Assembly (NCBI GenBank): GCA_002049455.2
Contig: KV918761.1
Location: 1 to 64,000 of the forward strand
Length of the DNA: 64,000 nucleotides
Source of the DNA: Porphyra umbilicalis
Taxonomy: Eukaryota; Rhodophyta; Bangiophyceae; Bangiales; Bangiaceae
Direction: 5' to 3'
Notes under the pieces: model-generated
Told to the model about the DNA's origin: nothing
What the model saw: only the letters and a program-made list of their open reading frames with translations
Databases searched by the model: none
Program-made: the position numbers and the translations under genes
Shown here: piece after piece, positions 20,900 to 30,751 of the stretch
Position numbering within the stretch: position 1 is the stretch's first letter
Layout of the letters: the number at the start of each line of letters is the position of its first letter

Positions 20900-23800
20900 C
20901 AGTCAATACCCACTTATATAGCAGGCTGGCATGCATTGTAGCCCCTCTTTTTTTAACCGATTTGGTGTCCGCGCAGGGGATCAGAAGGTCATATTAGCGT
21001 GTGATCAACGGTTCTCACGCACGATGAGAAGCCTATTCGAATATAGGTGTCGTATTAAGTGATCGACAGCGGGGCCTGTTAGTGGAGAAGTACCTGTTCA
21101 TGTTGCAACCTCGAGGCTCCACCGGACTGCAGGCAGGGCTTCGTGTGACTTGGACTAGTCACAAGAGCCCAAAGCACTCGGTCAGATCAAGGGCGGATCC
21201 CTCCCAGATGAGGAGGAAAAGGCACCGTTGCTGCGCCAGATCGTGTCCAGGCCTGGGTCAACTGACCAACACCTTGAATGAGGCAGCAGACAGTGGGATC
21301 GCGACGGTTCCGTCAGTGGTGGCTCAACTCACTGGTCCGGCTTCCACTGGTGGCCACCGCTTCTGTCAGTGGCTCCCACTGGTGGCCACCGCTTCCGTCG
21401 GCGGATCCCACCGGTGGCCAACGAGGCCGACGGCGGCTTCTGTGGGCTGTTGGCCAAGTTCGTCGGCATTACCGCATTGCGGTAGCGTACTGGACGCACC
21501 CAGCCGTACATAATATGGGCATACAGTACATTGCGTGATACCAGCCACATTTTTTCGCCCAGGACGGACGATTACCGCCAGGTTAAAGAAAAAGAAAAAC
21601 AAATGAAGACGTCTTCTTCTTCCTGCACGGACACAACAAGAAAAGAAAAAAAATAGCAGTGCAAACAAAAATATCACAGATCACTCGTGTCCACTGGACG
21701 AGCTCGAGTCTCTGTCCCCGCCTTTGCTTCCTTCCTCTTCGATCGCTGGCTTCCCAGCCCACACAATATCATCAGCCGTGGCAGCGCGGACCCCCTCGTC
21801 CTCCTCCTGCCTCAGCCAGCCTTCCAACGCAGCCGCGCTAGCGGCGGCACCGCCACCACGAAACGCCGCCCTCCCAAATTCACTCCCACTCATTAAAGCA
21901 ACGCACGCCTCCACGTCATCACGCACCGAATGGGACGACTGGCGATATTCTCCGTGCTGCGCGTTGACAGCTGCGGCCACGTCGGCGGTAAGAAGCGTAG
22001 ACTTGATCCAACAGTGTGGAATCGTCGAAGGTTCGATGGCAGCCCATTCGGCCAGCACAATCTCCGCTTCGTCTTGGAGGTGAGCTCCAGCCCCTTCCCG
22101 GACACCCAGCACAGGACGTCTGGAGGCTCGGCGGGCCGGCAGACGCCGCCGGTTCACTGGACGGGCCGCCCGCCGCTGCTGGTTGGCCGCTGCTCCTCAG
22201 GCCCGACTCAAATGTCGCGACGACCAAGTCCAAAAGTCGCCTCTTGTACCGACGCTTCAAACACGCGATGATTCCCATGTCCAATGGTTGGTACAAAGAC
22301 GTGCAGTTCGGCGGTAGTGGAATGAAGCGCACTTGATCGCACTCGAGTTCGACGTGGGCGCCGCAGTTGTCCGAGATAAGGGCCACCGGAAGTCTCGTGC
22401 GACTGCGTACGGCTGGTAGAAAGACCGTCTCGAACCAGGACTTGTACACACCTCCATCCATCCACGCACTTTCCTGGGAAAAGTACGGCAGAGGGCAAGG
22501 CTGACGTGGTCGCTTGAAGCACAACGGTTCTTTTGCCTTGCCAATAATAGCAATTGGAATCTTGTGCGTACCCGTGGCATTGCACGCCAAGACAAGGGTG
22601 ACCCCGTCCTTGGCCTTCATCTCCTGGGTCCCGCGCGCCCACCGGCGCTGACCGGCAGTTACGTAGGCACGATTAGGAATGCACCGGTAGAAGAGCCCCG
22701 TCTCGTCGACGTTGTAGATCCTCTCGGGACTGTACCCCTCGAGCTTCTTTCGAATCTCGGCGATGAGCGGCTCTGCCCCAGCAGCGTCCGCTGAACCGCC
22801 CGTACCCCAAAGGGCAATGTTGTGCAGGTTGTACCGCCGTGCCCACATCTGGATGAAATTTGGCGACCCCTTGAAACCGGTGACCCCCAGCTTTTCCGCA
22901 ATGAGCCGGGCACGGGCCTCCAAAATGCCACCCGATACGGGGAGATGTTTGGCACCGACTCGTTGCAGGGTCTGATACCAATCCCAAAGCTTGGATGACA
23001 CCTGCTCAAAGTAAGACCGCCGGTGGCGCGTCCAGGACAGGTTCTCGTCCGCCGCCGCCCGGCGCTTGAATTGCGCACGGTTCTTGTAGATACCGCGAGC
23101 GGTGGACTCGGCAATAGGGAGGTGGAACATTGACAATATCTCGGACCACTTGTATTGTCCACTCTCCCGCAGCTCAATAAGCGCTAACTTTTCGCCCAAG
23201 GAGATAGACTGCCGCCTCTTGCGACCCGCCCCACGCCCTTGCCGCGGGCTCGGCTCCGACGGCCCCGGACCGTCGCTAGCCGTCACATCTTGATCTGCAC
23301 GGTCACCCGCGTCCGCGGTGGCCGATGATTCCCCGACAGGATGCTCAGTCGAAAGCGCAGGATTCCCACCAAACGCCTCGACAGCCGCCGCAGTGGCTGC
23401 CTGCGCCGCAACATCAATGGCCCGACGGATCTCAGGAGAGGGATCAGGGTACACTTGCTCCACCGCGGCGGCTGCGGCCGCCGCCGCCACATCGCCCACA
23501 CGCGTGCGATTCAGAGAAGCCGGGGAACCACGAGGAGTCACCACGGCGGCAGCGCACAGGGACGCACAAGCAGCGAGCAAAAGAATCTCAAGACAAATGG
23601 CCAATAGCTCCAAAAACTCCATTGTACCGACCAGTACGAGAGGAAAAGAAAAAAAAGAAAAAAAAGCACCGCGCAGCCCCACGCAATGCTCCCCACAACT
23701 CGGGGCCACCACAATAGGGCAAGACGAAAGGGCAGGCGGGCAGCACTACAGCGGGGCACAGCCTTGGGTTGGAGGCAGTGGCGGGCCTAAAATCCGCGAC

Positions 23801-24085
23801 GCTGATCTGGATGCTGCCGACGACGGTGGCGGTGACGACGGTGGCGATGTCAATGGTGGCAACGGCGACGGCGACGGTAGCGCCAAAAACCACGGATCCA
23901 CGACAGGCACACCAGGAACCCCAGACACGGAAGATACGACGATGCAATCCTCGACTGTATGCCGATCGATCGCTTCAATTTGTCAGATTTGGAAATCACC
24001 TGCAGGTTACATCAAGACGAGCGATCACTCCACCTATATGTCGCCCCGCCATATAAGCGGAGCGCATATAAGTGGGTAATGACTG
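20900..24085 (-). mobile_element. pogo/Tigger DNA transposon with intact ends
   Basis: The element starts CAGTCAATACCCACTTATAT and ends with its inverse (read inward from 24085: CAGTCATTACCCACTTATAT), 19 of 20 positions matching. It is flanked by TA on both sides (20898-20899 and 24086-24087), the target duplication of the Tc1/mariner/pogo superfamily. The right end also holds extra ATATAAG(C/T)GG copies just inside. The 3186-bp body contains one transposase gene on the minus strand. Intact ends and TA flanks indicate a real cut-and-paste insertion that is young compared with its neighbours. Confidence 0.93.
21681..23712 (-). pseudogene. pogo/Tigger transposase (DDE_1, CENP-B-like)
   Basis: The 597-residue frame begins at 23712; a second ATG at residue 31 is an alternative start. 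A hydrophobic, Ala-rich N-terminus is followed by a psq-type helix-turn-helix (about residues 165-225, SLGEKLALIELRESGQYKWS), a Tc5/CENP-B-type second DNA-binding domain (245-300, with NFIQMWARRYNL), and the DDE_1 catalytic domain with NVDETGLFY (Asp336), LISDNCGAH (Asp448) and YQPLDMG (Asp478). The Asp-Asp distance of 30 is typical of pogo enzymes. The C-terminal part, with EWAAIEPSTIPHCWIKSTLL, lies in another frame ending at 21681, so there is a frame change near 22160; a small intron is an alternative. It lies inside the element with intact ends at 20900-24085. Confidence 0.93.
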
Positions 24086-24111
24086 TACTGCCTCACACTC
24101 GCCGTCTCTAG

Positions 24112-24248
24112 GGTGCAAATCGGTCATTTCACGAATCAAACGCATCCCGCATGTTGCACGCGCCAACCCCCGCCTCAGAGGGGCAATAGGGGCCGGTGCG
24201 GTCCAACATGCGGGATGAGTTTGATAGGTACAGAAGCCGACTTGCACC
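24112..24248. mobile_element. Small foldback (MITE-like) element
   Basis: GGTGCAAATCGG near the left end pairs with CCGACTTGCACC at the right end. The pairing continues inward with CATCCCGCATGTTG against CAACATGCGGGATG, giving an imperfect inverted repeat of about 45 bp around a short GC-rich centre. No target duplication is obvious. It begins 26 bases beyond the right end of the pogo element and lies upstream of the NYN-domain gene. Confidence 0.7.
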
Positions 24249-24509
24249 TGCGGGATCTGGTAGTGTTCATCCACGCTCACCTGCCTTTCTTGCCATCAGC
24301 TGGGGTTCGATCTCGATTACTGCTTCGGGCGCCCCCACCCCTCGCCCCACCTCGCCTCGCGCCTGCCCTTCCACCGCGAGCCGGCGGCGGCGCACGGGCG
24401 CCGCGGCCGCCGGCGGGGTGCCCGGTGCGCCTGTGGGTATCTAGGCCACCCTCCCGCTGGGCGACAGCGGGCGCGGCGACTGCCCGCCGAGCGTACCGAC
24501 GCGGCCGAC

Positions 24510-26780
24510 GTGCGGCGCGCGCCGACGGCGGCGGCGGTGGCGACGGCCATGGCGCCGACGCGCATGCGCGTCGTCGAGGTGCCGCTGCCCGCCGCCACGC
24601 GGCGACGGCCGACGCCGCCGCCAGCGAACGGCGACGCGGCGGTGGACGAGGCAGTCGACGTGGCGGCGTTGCTCGCGTATGAAGCCGCCCTCATGCGGCG
24701 GCGGCGGCTGGCGGCGGTAGCAGCACCCATCGCCGCCGCCGGTGCCGGTGCCGGTGTCGGTGCCGGTGCCGGTGCCGCCGCGCCGCCCGCGGCAGGCGGC
24801 GACGTGCCATGGGCGGCGCTCGACAAGGACGGCCGCGTCGACGCCGGCGGTGGGTGCACCAGCGGCGACGATGCGGGCGGCGCGATTGCCGACTGGGCGG
24901 TCGGGCTGCTCGCCTACCAAGCGTCACTAATGCCACGGTCTGCCGTTGCGGGCGGTGGCGGTGCCGACTCTGTCGACGCCGGCGACGGCACGACGACCGA
25001 CGCATCCACCCCCCTGCTGTGCGACTCGACCACCGACACGAGCACCTACTTGCTGTGCGATACGACCACCGACGCGGCTACCGCGTCGAATGACGACAGT
25101 GCCGGCGGCGGCGGCGGCGGCGGCGGCGGCATGGCCGGCTGGGCGGCCGGCCTCCGCGCCTACGAAGCGTCGCTGCTCCCCCCCTTCCCCCCTGGGGGGG
25201 ACTTCCCCCCCTCCCCCTGCCGCCGCCGAGTCGGCTGCCGCCCGTCCACATTGTGCGACCGGGCCCTGTCCGCCACCGCCGCGGCGGACCTCCGCGCCTA
25301 CCACGCGTCGCTTGTTCCGCCCGACCGCCGCCGCCGCGTGCCGCGGGCACTGCTTCGTGGCCGCCGCCGCCTATCGCGTGCCGCTGCGCCGGCGGTTGCG
25401 ACGGGCGCCCCCGCCGCCGCCGACGCGGCCGACACGGCGGACGCGGCGGCGGCGGCGGCGGCGGCGTCGCCAGCCGCGGCCGTGGAGGCGGTCGCCGCTG
25501 CCGTCGCCGACCCTCGCGCCGCCGCCCGCGCGCGCCGCGCGCGTCGGCGCAGAGCCGTCCGCGCGGCGCGGGCGGCGGCCAAGGCGGCGGCGGCGGCGGC
25601 GGCGACACCGCCGTCGCCGCCCCCACCGCCGTCCCCGGCGCCCCCACCGCGGGCGCCGGAGCCCCCACCGCCGCCGACGCCCCTGTCCATGGCCACCCTC
25701 CACGCGCTGATGCGCGCGTCGCCGTCGCCGCTGCGACTGCCGCCGTCGGTGGTGGCGGGGTTGGCGGTGCGAGGCACCAAGACCGACGGGGTGGTGGGTG
25801 CGGGAGCGGGTGCGGGTGCGTCCGCGCCACTGACGTCGCCGCCCGTCGCGCCGCCGTTGGCCGCCCCCTCCGCGTCGGCGGCGCCGCCTGACCTGTGGGC
25901 GACATGCCCGTCGTGCCTCCCGCCGCTCGGCGCGGCGGCGGCGGTGACGTCGCGCGGCGCCGACGCGGCGCGACCAGCGGCCCGGGTGCCCGGGCCCCCG
26001 TCGTCGGCATTTTTTGGCCGCGCCTCCGCCGCCACCTTTCCGGCGTGGGCGGTGCGGCCGGGGTGGGCGCCGACCCTCCCGCTGCCGCTGCCGCCGACGT
26101 CGCGGCCGACGCCGCCCCTGTTGCCGATGGCTGGGCGGGACGCCTCGCCCCGACCGTCGTCGTCGTGCGCCGCATACCTGCCGGCGCCTCTGCTGCTCGA
26201 GCGCCCGTGTCCCCCTGCCGACGCGCCCGCTGCCGTCAGTGGCGCCGCCACCACCACCGCCGCCGTAGCGTCGGCGGCGGCACCCCGTAGTGGCGGAGCG
26301 TGCGGCGCGTTACGCCCCCCCCCCGCCAACGTGCGCCCCCTCCCCCCTGTTTTTATCGACGGCAGCAACGTCGGGTACGAGCACGGCGGGCACACGCACT
26401 TTTCCCTCCCCGGCGTCTACGCGGCGGCGCGGCACTATGGCGACGCCGGTCATCCGGTGGTGTTGGTGGTGCTGCCTCACTTCCGGTGGGCGGCGGCGCT
26501 GCGCGCGCGCCACGTACCGCTGGCGGCGGAGCTGCTCGCGCGCGGGTGGCTACTCTTTTGTGGACCCGACGAGTATGACGACCTCGTACTGCTCGTGGCA
26601 GCGGTCGCCGCGGGGGGGGTCGTTGTCTCCAACGATCGCTTTCGCGCGGAGGTGGCTGAACAGGCAGAGGTGACGAGCCGCTGGGCGCTCCGCGCGTTTC
26701 TCGGCCGCCGTCGCGTGGCGTTTGCGTTCGATGAGCGGGACCGGTTTGTACCGCGGCCGGCGGTGGGGCGTATGTTGTGA
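24510..26780 (+). CDS. NYN/PIN-domain ribonuclease, Regnase (Zc3h12a)-like host gene
   Basis: A single 756-residue frame. The last ~150 residues form a Zc3h12a-type NYN/PIN ribonuclease domain: VFIDGSNVGYEHGG (Asp617), then GHPVVLVVLPHFR, PDEYDDLVLL (Asp690, Asp691) and VVSNDRFRAE (Asp709), ending in FDERDRFVP. These match in order and spacing the metal-binding aspartates of Regnase-1/MCPIP1 and N4BP1-type endoribonucleases, which cleave RNA in animal cells. The first 600 residues are Ala/Pro-rich low complexity with four copies of a short motif, L-(L/R)-A-Y-x-A-(S/A)-L, at about residues 54, 133, 214 and 259. No CCCH zinc finger is visible. The start is uncertain, since the ATGs at 24510 and 24549 are equally possible. 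No frame break is seen. This is the best candidate for an ordinary cellular gene here; its RNA target is unknown. Confidence 0.8.
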   Translation: MRRAPTAAAVATAMAPTRMRVVEVPLPAATRRRPTPPPANGDAAVDEAVDVAALLAYEAALMRRRRLAAVAAPIAAAGAGAGVGAGAGAAAPPAAGGDVPWAALDKDGRVDAGGGCTSGDDAGGAIADWAVGLLAYQASLMPRSAVAGGGGADSVDAGDGTTTDASTPLLCDSTTDTSTYLLCDTTTDAATASNDDSAGGGGGGGGGMAGWAAGLRAYEASLLPPFPPGGDFPPSPCRRRVGCRPSTLCDRALSATAAADLRAYHASLVPPDRRRRVPRALLRGRRRLSRAAAPAVATGAPAAADAADTADAAAAAAAASPAAAVEAVAAAVADPRAAARARRARRRRAVRAARAAAKAAAAAAATPPSPPPPPSPAPPPRAPEPPPPPTPLSMATLHALMRASPSPLRLPPSVVAGLAVRGTKTDGVVGAGAGAGASAPLTSPPVAPPLAAPSASAAPPDLWATCPSCLPPLGAAAAVTSRGADAARPAARVPGPPSSAFFGRASAATFPAWAVRPGWAPTLPLPLPPTSRPTPPLLPMAGRDASPRPSSSCAAYLPAPLLLERPCPPADAPAAVSGAATTTAAVASAAAPRSGGACGALRPPPANVRPLPPVFIDGSNVGYEHGGHTHFSLPGVYAAARHYGDAGHPVVLVVLPHFRWAAALRARHVPLAAELLARGWLLFCGPDEYDDLVLLVAAVAAGGVVVSNDRFRAEVAEQAEVTSRWALRAFLGRRRVAFAFDERDRFVPRPAVGRML

Positions 26781-26980
26781 GAGCGCGTCGTTCCAGGGAA
26801 GAAAGCAGAGGAGGAGGCAGTGGGGGGGTTTGCGAGACGGACAGATAGAGAGGCAGCGCAGCGGGCCCAGAACCGTAGTCAAAAGCACCTCTGTTCTTAC
26901 CTGTTTTGAGCCTCTTGGAGGCCCGTGTTCCTGTTTGATGAAATAGAATTCCTGCCTGCAAAAAACAGATCGACTCCCCT

Positions 26981-27539
26981 TGAGAGCAAACCTAGCAATG
27001 TCAAAGGACTATCTTTAAAATCTCAATTGGGCTTGCGACGTGGCGCCCCCTCACAGGCCGCCTATTGTAGGCTCTCAAAATGGGCAATATGCGCAATAGA
27101 GTTACTCCTGACAGGTCTACTTTCTCATCGATAGTCCTCTTTGTTGGTGGGCGGTTCGTGGCCCATCCCTTGGAGTAAACCGTTCGAAGAATCTCCGAGC
27201 CTCCAGCGAGGCGTGATCCGCGAGATCCGCTGCAGATTGCGGTCGACTGGCCGACGAAAGGCGAGCAATGCCAGCAATGTCGGGACTATATTGTTAAATT
27301 CTCAATTGGGCATGCGACGTGGCGCCATCCCAGAGGTCGCCTAACGGCGAGTCCTGAAATGGAGGATATACGCAATAGACTTACTCATTAGTAGGCTACT
27401 TTCTCGACGATAGTCACGATCATCGGTGGGTTGTTTGTGGTCTATTCCAATGGAGTATATCTCAGTGGAATCAGAGAGGCGCCAGCACGGCGAGATCCCT
27501 GTGATCCGTCCGAGATTCCTGTCTTCAGGCTGGTAGAAG
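26981..27539. repeat. Diverged ~280-bp tandem duplication
   Basis: Two head-to-tail copies, 26981-27256 and about 27260-27539. Shared blocks in order include AGCAATGTC, CTCAATTGGGC(T/A)TGCGACGTGG, CGCAATAGA(G/C)TTACTC and CTACTTTCTC(A/G)(T/A)CGATAGTC. Identity is about three quarters by eye. No coding potential was seen. The left end carries TGAGAGCAAACCTAGCAATG, a string that recurs at 28293. Confidence 0.75.
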
Positions 27540-28190
27540 GTGGCGATCGTCTGCCACGACGCAGACACGAAGCACATATACGACGCGAAGTGGCCGATCG
27601 TGCTGATATACGACAATCATCTGACAGATGGCAGCACCCCAGGCTGCCACCGTGACAGTTTTTTCAGCCTCGGCTGACTCCCTTGAGCCACTCATACTCG
27701 ACCACAAGAAAGGAGGCAAAGAAGCACAGAGAGGTGTTCTACGTCTGTCCCTTGACGTACACGCGACGGCAGTGTGGGAGGCTCGGAAGGGTCGCATAGG
27801 ACCCGGGGGCCCGCAAAAAGGCCGCAGGCGACGCGTGTGTGTCGCCTTGATACGTCACGGCGTCTCACGTCGACTGCGTCTGCGTCCGTCGAGGCAGGAA
27901 GTGTCGATTCTTGGGTCACCTGTCGTTCCCAACCGTTGCGTGGAGCGGCGATCGTTTCGCGGTCGTCATTTGGCGTGGTCGTTTGTCAACGGACACGTTT
28001 CTTGTTGCAACGATTTGGTGTCCAGCCAATGAGTGAGCCCGTAGCGTAGTCCGAGGGTCCTGAATAGGGTGCGCGTGCCGTATTTCGGCTTGGAATAGGC
28101 CATGCGCGACCTATTGTGACACTCGGACTATCAATCCGAGTTGGACTTATCTAAATTCGAGGAGGTCATTCGACGTTCGATAGGGCACGT
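27540..28190. other. Unassigned sequence
   Basis: No gene, repeat or RNA was recognised. The best open frame (27628-28032, +) encodes 134 residues without recognisable motifs. Confidence 0.35.
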
Positions 28191-28398
28191 TCACATTGAC
28201 ACACAGCTGTTCGTGGCCTATTAAGCGAATTTAGACACGTTTCACCAATAATAGAGACACGTTGTGATAGACCGACATTGGTGGCTTTGCTCTGAGAGCA
28301 GACCTAGCAATGATGGACTAACGAAACGTGTCTGTTATATTGGTGCAACATGTCTATATTCGCTTATTGGTCCACGAACCACCCTCTTGTCAATGTAA
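28191..28398. mobile_element. Inverted-repeat (MITE-like) element
   Basis: The arms at about 28191-28262 and 28325-28398 are inverted copies. Outer ends CACATTGACA and TGTCAATGTA pair, followed inward by GTTCGTGG...AAGCGAAT(T/A)TAGACA(C/T)GTT and GAGACACGTT with their complements. The arms are about 70 bp around a ~60-bp centre that holds TGAGAGCAGACCTAGCAATG. A clear target duplication was not found. Confidence 0.75.
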
Positions 28399-30751
28399 GA
28401 GCATACCCAGCAACGTCAGTTGCGAACCATCTGCGAACCGTTTAAGGGCGAAACGTGTGCGCCTGTGACTGGCCACAACCGTTTGGGCAGCGAAGGCTCT
28501 GCAAACCCGCTCCGCTCGGATCGAGAACACTTCTTTTTTTATGTCGGCAGATCGCAGTGTATGGGAAACGGAGGCGGTGACGTTGCTGGGTTGACGACCT
28601 GCCCCGTGAGATGTCCACATTCCGACGGTCCAATGCTAGAATTCAAGCAAACATACCACCGATCGACCTCGCGATCACGTTGATCTGGGCCCCAATCGTC
28701 AGTAAGAAACACTGTCAAGTGAGACACGCAGCGAGATAGGCCGCAATTTTTTGCGATAAAGCAGATACGAAGACGTCAAACGCACAAATGTCGGAAACAC
28801 GTTGGCAGTATCTCTCATCATCTTGCGGCACGGTTGCATCTCGTGACCGACTGCAGCGATATGTAGGTCTCTTATTGGTCCATTCCAGTCGGCAGGCGTA
28901 CAGCGCGCGTGCAATCTGGTGACGCTTTCACCTCGACCGAGAATGCAGCATTCTGGAGCGCCTGTGAGGCGGCCGCATGGTGTCTGCCGGTCACCGTGAC
29001 GCAGGGCGGGCTCCCACGCGGCCGCCTGCGGCGGTCGGGCGGCCCGGCCTGCGAGTCTGCCGAGGCGCGGCAGGGGCCACGTACGATCGCGTCCCTTGCG
29101 GAGCTGCAGGATCGTGCGGCCCCCTCCGATTTTTGTGTCAGCGATCCGCATGCTCATTGGTCAGACACGCTCTCCCTGTGCACCTCCCCGGCCACACCCT
29201 CGATTGGCCGTCCACCGCGAACGGCCGACCGGGCGCCACATGTGGCGCAGGGAGTACTGTGGCGGTTGAGCGAGGCCCGCGGGCCCGACAGGCAACGTGT
29301 GGAGCGCAGCGTCACGCTCGGCGTGGCCTGCTGAGCCCTGAGTGTGACAGGCAATAAAGGCTGCCGCCCGATTCCCCCCGAGCAAGGGGGTGATCGAGGG
29401 CGGCCGCCTGTTTTGGGGGCGTACGGCGGGGTCGTGTCACCTGCGAGACCGTCGAGAACGGTCTCGGTGGAGGCTTGCGGGCCCCTCTGTGGTCGTCTAC
29501 GCAGAGGCAGGGTGGTGGCGCCGCGGGATTGTCTGGAACGGTCGGTTGCGTTTGGGGCAGACCCTGTTTCTGGACCATATGTGGGCGGAGTCGCACCGCC
29601 GGGGGCATCGGCCCCGGCGCCGTGACCCGTTCGGCGCCGAGAGAGGAGCCGCGTGCATCCGCATGCGTGCTTGTGGCCGCCATCGTCGCCAGCGGCCGCC
29701 GTTGCAGAGCAGGAGAGGAGACGTCGTGCGCGCGTGCTTTGTAGCGGCCGCCATCTTTGTTAGCGGCCGGGTTGCATCACGGGAGGGAGGACGTGCGTGT
29801 TCGCGCGATTTTTCGCCGCCGCCGTTGTCGTTGGCGGCCGAGGCGGCACCGTGTGCGCGTGCACGCTGCTCTTGGCGGCCGTCTTTCTCTGTGCCCGCCC
29901 CTGGTACACGACCGTTCTTGGACGAGGGTGCGGCGGGAGCGGGCTGCCTCATCTTCTTGGCGGCCGCTCTGTGCACAAAAGGCCGCTGTTCGCTCGCTGC
30001 CCACAAGGTGTCGGACTGTGCGGGGACCGGCCGTTGCGGCAGCATGGTTCTTCCCGCGCCGCGTCCGATTTCAAGAACCGAGCGCTGGCGCGGTCTGCGG
30101 CAGTTCTGCCGTACGTGCCGACGCACGCTGGGCGTCGGTGACGATCATCCCCTGTGCGCGCTATCCTGCCCGTGTCCGTGAGCGGCGCGCACTCGGCCAA
30201 TTGCAGAGACTCCACCACGAGCAGCTGGGGCCGAGGCGCCACGACCTCAAGCTGTGCACCCTCCATGCCTCGGTCCACTGCCGTCACGACCGCCGATCCC
30301 GCATCACCAAGACCCGCGTCCCCCCGCGTGGCGGCCGCCGCCGACGCGGCCGCTCAGCCCATCCCGCCGAGACCCGGGTCCCCCGTACAGGCGGCCGGGA
30401 CCGTGACGGCCGCCAAGCCCGCCCCGGCAAGGCCCGCGCTCTTCCGACTGGCAGCCGCCGCCACAGCGGCCGCCGAGCCCGCTTCGTCAAAGCCTGCGTC
30501 CCCCTATTTGGCGGCCGGCGCCCGCGCAGCTACCCAGCCCCACTCGCGCATGCCAGCTGTCGCGAGGCTGGCAGCCACCGGCGAGCCCACCTAGAGCAAG
30601 CGCACCCCATACCCAATTCCAGCCGTCACCGTCGGGTCCGGGGAGCCCCCCTCGTCAAGGCGCATCTGGGTCCGCCTGGCGGCCGCTCACGGCGCGGCCG
30701 CCAAGCCCACTCCGTCAAGGCCCACCATCTGCAACCGGGCGGCCGTCGCCC
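28399..30751. other. Unassigned, Ala-rich toward the right
   Basis: The first part is of mixed composition without recognised genes. From about 28,970 the string GCGGCCGC becomes frequent, and open frames on both strands give alanine-rich translations. The right part, on the plus strand, probably belongs to the N-terminal low-complexity portion or promoter of trihelix partner 2. Confidence 0.35.
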
